Shown here: piece by piece, positions 57,875 to 64,000 of the stretch
Position numbering within the stretch: the stretch's first letter is position 1
Layout: each line of letters starts with the position of its first letter
Assembly: GCA_031472005.1 (NCBI GenBank)
Contig: PZJY01000007.1
Span: 2,219,808 to 2,283,807 of the forward strand
Length of the DNA: 64,000 nt
DNA from: Tetracladium setigerum
Lineage: Eukaryota; Ascomycota; Leotiomycetes; Helotiales
Direction: 5' to 3'
Program-made: the position numbers and the translations under genes
The notes under the pieces: model-generated
What the model was told of the DNA's origin: nothing
What the model saw: the letters and a program-made list of their open reading frames with translations, nothing else
Database searches by the model: none

Positions 57875-59675
57875 GCGTCCGCAGGACTGAGTTCAGGAGA
57901 CGGAAGTTGGCAATAAGTTCGGAGTATTAGAATTAATGACAAGATGAATAGACTGATGTTGGGCGGTTCGCTCTGATTGATGATATCTCGCTCCATCACG
58001 ACATTCCCCGAGCGGGGAAGTCATTCATGTTTTGCAATTCCTTGGAACTCTCATGCCACTGAAGAAATTCTATGATTTTACAGTTCGGTGCGTTCGTGAG
58101 CGAATACCCATCTTTCATTCCTTTCAGAAAAGAACCTCCATCTCAAATGCTTTCCATAGCTAAAAAAGTCTTTCAAGTGAAGCCAAAACACCACAAAACC
58201 AATTGATCAATTCCTGCTTTTTCATTTCTTTCAAAGTCATCATCCCACAGCGATCATTCATATCATGTTGTCACCCCACATCATACTTTTTTCCATTTCT
58301 GTTGCACATCGCGTCTGCCGTCGGTATCCGACCGGCAAGTAACTACCATGGAAGTAATATCACGCCACTGAATCCTTCTTCGTGTATTGGCTCTTCGGCA
58401 CTTCGGTTTATAACTTCGGTTGTTTTTTTGGGTGCGATTTGCGGCTTTATTGAGGGGCTGGCTGTGTTGTTCGATAGAGATGCTTTTAATGGGAGGAGGG
58501 GTATTGCAAAGGTGCTTTTGTGGGATGACGCTGGTGGGGTGAGGTGTACGCTGTAGCCTCGACCATTTTTTGGCTGTTGCGTTTTCTTCATGGACGGAAA
58601 TTTTTGTGATGTAGGTTTCTTTTTTGATTACCATGTTTTTTCGATTAATTCTTGATTCGTTTCGTTGCGGTTTAATTTGTTGTGAGCCGGGTTGCGATGA
58701 AGGAGTCAACTAGTGCCAAGCTATTAAGACTTCCCATACAGTTCTTGGTCGAACCCTAAATCCGTTCAATTTGTTTCAGTTTCGAAATGTTTTCCATCCA
58801 GCTACGCTCTTTGCAACTACTTCACGGGTCTTATTGTATAGTACTTCAAAAGACTCTACAGTACCTCTCACAACAATTCATCACAATCACAATTACACAA
58901 AGACAATTCCATATTTCAAAGTTCAGGAATTTATTCGCAAAAAGGCAAAGTAACATCAACTGTCAAGAAATTCAAGAATATCAGGGAAAAAAGAGCAGGT
59001 CCATCCACATCCCCACCCCCAAATTCGCAGAGCATTCGAAAATGCATAGAGGGCCGGTCTCCAGCCCACGAATTCCCAATTTACACCCCAAAGTTCATCC
59101 TCCCAGTCAAAGTATCCCAACTCCCACTCTCAAACAATTCCAACAGCGTTTCAAAAGATGGTAGTCTTCATCAACACCACCAGATCCACTCAAAAGAGAA
59201 ACTCAAAACATAGCAAAAGGCAGAGCTCGCATAAACGCCTCGGTATGATATTCCACCCGTAAAAGTCTCGCTAGGATTCTCAAGTTTGTTTCCTCCCTGC
59301 TGGTCGTACAATCCTCCGCTTCATCCTCTCCGCCCATCTCCATCATCCCCTATTAGCACGATTATCATACATGTAATGCATGATATCGCTTCTTGGATTT
59401 GGAGCTGGAAATGGTTGGAAGGGGCCAGCTGGTCTTGGGTGACCCGGTTGTAGTTGTGGCAAGGCGAGTGCCTCTGGGGCTGGATTTGGCAGTGGAGGAT
59501 GATTATTTCCAGATGCCGTTGAGGAGTTTGCTATTTCGATAGTTGCTGGACTTGGGAGATTCTGGTTCTAGAGATTCTGGTTCTAGAGATTCTGGTTCTA
59601 GAGTTCGGGGTTGGAGAATCGTTGTGTCAAGTAAATATCTTGGAAGACGACCACCTTTCGGCTCTTCCCCATGAA
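57875..59675. other. Intergenic region with 15-bp tandem repeat, no gene
   Basis: No coding region is supported. A perfect 15-bp unit (gagattctggttcta) is repeated three times at 59556-59600. Confidence 0.5.
59556..59600. repeat. Three copies of a 15-bp tandem repeat
   Basis: The unit gagattctggttcta is repeated three times head to tail, just beyond the 3' end of the broken minus-strand gene. Confidence 0.85.
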
Positions 59676-60541
59676 TCAAAGTATGGACAAGAAGGCCAGC
59701 TCTCCAAGCTTGATCGGCTGCTTCGTGAACTTGATGCTCCGTTTGGAGCAGGCTGACTGGTGTATAAACTCCCCGTCACAACGTGGGAGAAGTTGACGGG
59801 TACGCACAAAAAAAGGCGACGGGTCAACGTTGTGGAAGACGAAGGTTTCCGCCGGCCCAGGACTTGTTTGGAACCGAGTGATTTGGTAGCCACGATGTCC
59901 GACGCATTGAATGTAGAATATGAGACTGGGGTTGATCTGGTCATCCTTGGAACACAACCAAACCCTATATAGGGGGTCTCCAGCGTTGCCAGCTGGTTCA
60001 CGAGAGTAGGCAAAACCCATATCGATCAGAACGCCAGAGGGATTGTACACAACTCGGAAAGAATTTGGAGAGGGTCGAAGTCAATTCCCATGGCTCCAAC
60101 CCAAAGTTCGGCTCTTCGTGCAATCCGACCCATCACTTGGTCTGGAGGGACTACGTCTCCCCGGCGCAATCTTCGAAGAACAAAGAGTTAGCAAATTCTC
60201 CATTATCAAAGCCAATTTTCGCTTCAAAGTGCAGCAAAAACAATCACCGTTGGAATTGTGAGTGAAGAGGAGGAAGGGTGTGTGCTTTGGTTGCAGGTTG
60301 TTTTCAGGTGTCCTGCCAAAACAGAGCAAAGGAAATTGTCATGGTCGAAAGCATTGATCTGCGTTCGACAACGGTCAAAGGTGTCTCGCTTAATCTCGCT
60401 TCCATTGGACATCCAAAACAACCCTACAAGACGAAAAGACACTTGCGCATAAATAAATGCAGATGGTTTTCATGCCTAACAATTAAGACAAAGGGAAAGG
60501 AAGTTGGGGAAGGCTTACTCGACCGTGAAGATGGGGGTCAT
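59676..60541 (-). pseudogene. Broken or mis-sequenced gene of unknown family
   Basis: Not recognised by name. Coding-like pieces run in order along the minus strand. MTPIFTVE from ATG 60541 is followed by a GT-AG intron, then VVLDVQWKR. After a shift come RLSETPLTVVERRSMLSTMT, then FEAKIGFDNGEFANSLFFED. A -1 shift at a G-run leads to GDVVPPDQVMGRIARRAELW and MGIDFDP; another -1 shift at a CCC leads to NSFRVVYNPSGVLIDMGFAY and DPLYRVWLCSKDDQINPSLI, ending RQPIKLGELAFLSIL-like before TGA at 59676. The pieces form a plausible single protein of roughly 250 residues, but at least three frame changes are needed and the segment around 60220-60330 is not resolved. It is either a decayed gene or one damaged by homopolymer errors. 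Confidence 0.4.
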
Positions 60542-61845
60542 CTTGACGAAATCGCTTCAAGGAGCTTGAGATGTCGTGTGTTTGTTCTTCGGGGAAGTTT
60601 GAACTCGATGTTAATGTGGAATGTCGACTCGAGTGGAGATATTACTCGAGGAAAGGGGGGTTTTGGGAGGAGGGTGTCGTTTTCGGATGGTTATGGGAAG
60701 GGTGGTGTCGAGACCAGTTGGAGGGGAGGCCAGAAAAGTTGAAATAGGCGGGTTTTGATGACTGGAGTCCGGAAGAGGTGAATGAGAAGAGAATGGAAAG
60801 GGCACGTTGCAGATTGATAAGAGTAGGCATTTAATAATAGTAAGTGGTGAGTGAATATGTGCGAAGTGAAACAAGACAGAACGAAAGTAACTGAGAAGAA
60901 GGCTCGGTGGCCAGACAGAATTCATACTGAGGGGTCAGGCTCAGTCTTATGAAATTGGCACTTTTCTATTCGCTGAATATGATAACTTGAAACAACTTAG
61001 ATCAAATGCTATCTTCTTTGGGAGGGGTTTGTGTGATGGAAGGCGGTTGTCACCGTTGTTCTTGTCGTTTTTCTTTTCTATGTTCGCCTTTTATTCAAAA
61101 CAAGATCCATTCACAGCATTCTTCAAGTGACTGCAAGCACCTACTTGCATGCATCTCATGTAACACAATATTCGTCGTTACATATCACGACCAACTCGGA
61201 TCGAGTGCTGCACAGCGTGTTAGAAGAAGTATGTTTTAGGTAGGTGGTATTCGCTGGAATCTATCTGTGGTCGGAAACATGAATTTACATTGTCGTTGCG
61301 AGCAATGTGAATATAAAAATATCACGGAAATGATATGTATCACACGATTTGATAATAATACAAGAAATTGAGGCCGAACTCTAGCTTAGACTGGCTACCA
61401 CATCCCGAGGTGTTCCATCACACTATAATCGACCTCGGCCTAGCTGACAGTAAAGTTTTGAAGAACCAAGTCGGGGCAAAACTTTGAATTCTTGATTTTA
61501 TGTCTCGATTTTGATTTTTAGTTTTCTGTCCGACAACCCTTCTTTCACGCTAGTCGTGTGCGCCGCTGTATGTAGCTCGCTCTCGCTAACGAACTAAACT
61601 GTCTTTCCACCTGATACTCCCAAATCGAGCGATCGACTTAATTACACTAGTTGGAAACTCTAGAGCCTGGAGGTATATAATCTCTGTCGCCCGCAAGTTT
61701 CCCCCAACACTTTTACCCCATCACTCATGCTCCCCATCACTCATACTCAGTCCCTCACTCGTCTTCGGTCCAACACTCACGCCCGGTCTAGCACTCATAC
61801 TTAGTCAAACCACACCAAGCAAAGACTCTATCATTCAACATCTAG
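60542..61845. other. Intergenic region, no convincing gene
   Basis: Divergent spacer between the broken minus-strand gene and the plus-strand hypothetical gene. The segment 61730-61800 has repeated cactcatac / tcactcat motifs just upstream of the next start. Confidence 0.45.
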
Positions 61846-62925
61846 ATGGGCGTCTTGCTCGCTGCCATGGTTGTCGCTGGTCGCTCTGACGCACGCCGGC
61901 ATTCGACTCCGTCGTCTTTGAGGACCATCGTTGGAAATTCCGAAAACGCGTGGTGCGAGCTTCCACGATCTCATGAAATCGCGTGGGAAGTACTCGAAGC
62001 GCAAGATCCGGACCATCTCCAGTGTCAGTACTGCAAACGAAATCACAAGCTCTCGGAAATCGAAAATTTTGCCCAAACCCGAGATGCACCAAAGGAGATG
62101 AAAGAATGCCTGAAACTTGACTCGAAATACCAATTTACAAAATTTATCCATCCAAACTTCTCCTTCACTATATTCAGAATGGTCATGATGCAATATCGTC
62201 TGCGACCACATCGTACAGAGGAATTGTTGAAATACCTGGAATACAATAGTGGTGTTATACACGATGGTACGGAGGTCAAACGGATCATCTCTACGCCTAG
62301 CATTTTGGGTGGGGTACTTTTTATGCGTACTCAGACGATATGGGTTGTGCCCCCTACGAAAGAGAGTTGGAGATATCTTGCAAACAAAAACCATTTCGAA
62401 TGCCCACACTCTACTCGGCTCAGCTATCACAACGTACACCTAGCCTTGGATATTATGAAGAGTATCGAAGCACCAGGGAATCCTCCAAAACACTACGAAA
62501 ACCTCTTACGCAGCGTGGGTTGTGCTGTGTGTAAAACCAAGTTTCAGGTCAGGCTTCAATCTTTTGAGGGAGAGGGGACTATGCTATTCGTCACCAAGTG
62601 GCAGGATCTAAGTGACGGTTTGCTGAGTAGTATTCCTCGGGTGGTTGGTCGTCCTCGGTCTTCCGCAAGCAATGCTAGCCAACCCGGAGGAAGTGGTCAG
62701 ATGCGATTTGATGGCCCTTTGAAATTTGCTGGACAGGATCTGGATCTGTCATCTTCTCTATCATTAGAGGACAGGGAAGAACAATTTAGGATAAGCAACT
62801 CAAAAGAGGCAAAGAAGAGGAGAGTGAAAGAGACATTCTGTTGGAATTACTGGGGCCGCTTTGGGGCTGTTTTGACGTGTCAATATGCTAACAATACATC
62901 TTATCATGAGCAGGGTTGTATATAG
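61846..62925 (+). CDS. Hypothetical protein of fungal type, single exon
   Basis: No named family is assigned. The ATG at 61846 opens 359 residues without interruption. The region HEIAWEVLEAQDPDHLQCQY and CQYCKRNHKLSEIENF, followed by YQFTKFIHPNFSFTIFRMVM, resembles the middle of fungal F-box-like proteins (CxxC before a charged stretch), but no N-terminal F-box (LPxEI) is visible, so that link is tentative. Further pairs of cysteines occur at VGCAVCKTKF, suggesting a metal site. The C-terminus is charged (KEAKKRRVKE) then hydrophobic. The first 30 residues are hydrophobic-polar and not a clear signal peptide. Confidence 0.6.
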   Translation: MGVLLAAMVVAGRSDARRHSTPSSLRTIVGNSENAWCELPRSHEIAWEVLEAQDPDHLQCQYCKRNHKLSEIENFAQTRDAPKEMKECLKLDSKYQFTKFIHPNFSFTIFRMVMMQYRLRPHRTEELLKYLEYNSGVIHDGTEVKRIISTPSILGGVLFMRTQTIWVVPPTKESWRYLANKNHFECPHSTRLSYHNVHLALDIMKSIEAPGNPPKHYENLLRSVGCAVCKTKFQVRLQSFEGEGTMLFVTKWQDLSDGLLSSIPRVVGRPRSSASNASQPGGSGQMRFDGPLKFAGQDLDLSSSLSLEDREEQFRISNSKEAKKRRVKETFCWNYWGRFGAVLTCQYANNTSYHEQGCI

Positions 62926-63443
62926 GCGCGGTAAATCAAGCGGTAGTGATAGACATAGGTAGAAGAAGAAGGGAAGTGATGCAAGTGTTAGCGTGAGGAT
63001 ATCGGTGGATTTAGCTCCTCGAACTTATAAAACTTTGCGGCCGTCGATAACAAAGTATTATTATTGATAATACCCTTATTACTTAGAACGTGTAAGTATT
63101 TACTTCAGTACTTACTTGTTTAAGTACTTAATGAAATAATCTCAATTAATAAGTTCAAAAATTAAAATGTTAAAAGAAGCGAAATGTTAAAAAATTACAA
63201 AAGCCAAAAGTTAACAGAAGTAATGGAGTAAAAAGTTGAAAAGTCGAAAAGTCGAGAAGTCGAAAAGTCAAAAAGTCAAAAAGACGATCTACTTTATACA
63301 CTATTACATGAATATGCATTTCAAGGAAGCAAAGAAAGAGTTCCAGCATCAAAGTCTATTGCAAGGGCGCCTCAAACGCCTTGCTCTAATCACAAAAAAG
63401 AGATCTCTAATGATACACGCTGTGCGAGGCCAAAGACATCACT
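62926..63443. other. AT-rich intergenic region with short tandem repeats
   Basis: Between convergent genes. At 63237-63286 the string aaaagtcga/aaaagtcaa repeats about five times. Confidence 0.5.
63237..63286. repeat. Imperfect 9-10-bp tandem repeat (aaaagtcga)
   Basis: About five imperfect copies in AT-rich intergenic DNA. Confidence 0.7.
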
Positions 63444-64000
63444 TCAGCTTCCACCAGTGCCCTCACCCAACAATCTCGCAACCAAAACATATGTAAAAAT
63501 AACCGCACCAGCAATGAGTAACTTGTTTCTCGCCATCCAGCTTGTGCCCTCTCGACCGCCCTCGACTACAGCACCAACCACGGGCTGACTGCCACTCGGC
63601 CTCGTCAATCCAGGAACTGGCCCACAACTCGCCGCCCCAGCCTCTTGTTGAGCGTTACCGGTAACAGGATCCAGTTTCATCTCCTTAATCCACTTCCAAT
63701 TCTCCACGTCCAGCTCTGCCCATTGTTCCCTGAACTTTGCACCGCCATCGCCAGCCTTGACATTTCCCTTGTGTTTGGTAACGCTACCGTCTTTGATACT
63801 ACCACCGCCAGTGCTGTTCCACCATTTTGATCGAGCTGCGGCCCATTTGCGCTCTGCTTCTGAGCCGTTCACTGATCCTTGTGTCATCTCATCCGAGGTC
63901 ATGAAGGACAAGAGGCCAATGAGTATGGTCGAAACCTCCCAGGCGGGATTAAAAGATTTGGGGTGAAAGTCGGAGATGGTCAGGCAAAGTCTGCTGGAGG
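63444..64000 (-). CDS. UBC6: Ubiquitin-conjugating enzyme E2, UBC6 type, 3' part only
   Basis: ER-membrane E2 enzyme of the ERAD pathway, which passes ubiquitin to E3 ligases such as Doa10. The gene enters from the right edge; its 5' part lies outside the window. The catalytic cysteine is visible in RLCLTISDFHPKSFNPAWEV (codon at 63984-63986). STILIGLLSFMTSDEMTQGS follows, then EAERKWAAARSKWWNSTGGG and the Lys/Gly-rich linker. The C-terminal tail anchor is LLIAGAVIFTYVLVARLL, followed by a short lumenal end and the stop at 63444. The layout (UBC fold, linker, single C-terminal helix) is characteristic of UBC6. Confidence 0.9.
   Translation of the reverse strand, partial: SSRLCLTISDFHPKSFNPAWEVSTILIGLLSFMTSDEMTQGSVNGSEAERKWAAARSKWWNSTGGGSIKDGSVTKHKGNVKAGDGGAKFREQWAELDVENWKWIKEMKLDPVTGNAQQEAGAASCGPVPGLTRPSGSQPVVGAVVEGGREGTSWMARNKLLIAGAVIFTYVLVARLLGEGTGGS

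Overview
The window is nuclear DNA of a filamentous ascomycete. Genes are spliced by short GT-AG introns of about 45-110 nt, sit on both strands and never form operons. The families present are typical of Pezizomycotina: NACHT/ankyrin NLR-like proteins, a HET-domain protein, CPAF-like S41 peptidase, DUF6601, CorA-like membrane protein, GH17, pectate lyase and a CS-alpha-beta defensin. Similarity from memory points to Leotiomycetes/Helotiales, but that placement is inference. I saw no rRNA, tRNA, CRISPR array or telomere repeat.

Layout. 0.3-5.4 kb: secreted type-B carboxylesterase (+) convergent with a secreted S41 peptidase (-). 6.5-22.7 kb: NACHT-ankyrin NLR-like gene (+), ABHD12/BEM46-type hydrolase (-), decayed DUF6601 gene (+), second NLR-like gene with a lipase-like N-terminus and near-identical ankyrin repeats (+), AAA ATPase (+). 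22.9-26.7 kb: ARP6 (-) divergent from a GCIP-family gene (+), then an acidic hypothetical protein. 27.8-29.3 kb: two diverged tandem paralogues (-). 32.3-38.2 kb: pectate lyase (+), a cysteine-containing secreted protein (-) and an aspartic-protease-like protein lacking one catalytic Asp (+). 38.9-39.6 kb: RIP-like remains of a LINE-type retroelement. 39.7-43.0 kb: hypothetical gene and a HET-domain protein with ankyrin repeats inside the HET domain (-). 43.7-45.6 kb: two tiny paralogous genes (+). 47.3-52.7 kb: CorA-like membrane protein and a protein kinase (+). 54.3-54.8 kb: a three-exon fungal defensin of the micasin/plectasin type (-). 57.0-57.9 kb: secreted GH17 enzyme (+). 59.7-60.5 kb: a broken gene (-). 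61.8-62.9 kb: hypothetical protein (+). 63.4-64.0 kb: 3' part of UBC6 (-), cut by the window edge.

How the genes fit together. Two themes recur. One is self/non-self or immune-like functions (two STAND/NLR-like genes, a HET gene, an AAA ATPase, a defensin). The other is secretion (esterase, peptidase, pectate lyase, GH17, cysteine-containing protein, pseudo-protease), as expected of a plant- or litter-associated fungus. Housekeeping genes (ARP6, GCIP, UBC6) are interspersed, so this is ordinary gene-rich chromatin rather than a single island.

Data quality. At least eight otherwise coherent genes change frame by -1, most of them at or beside short homopolymers (esterase exon 1, ARP6 twice, the 26-kb gene twice, the secreted protein at 35 kb, the 40-kb gene, the kinase and the 60-kb gene). 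The uniform sign suggests homopolymer under-calling in the assembly rather than many independent pseudogenes. The affected models below should be read with that in mind.
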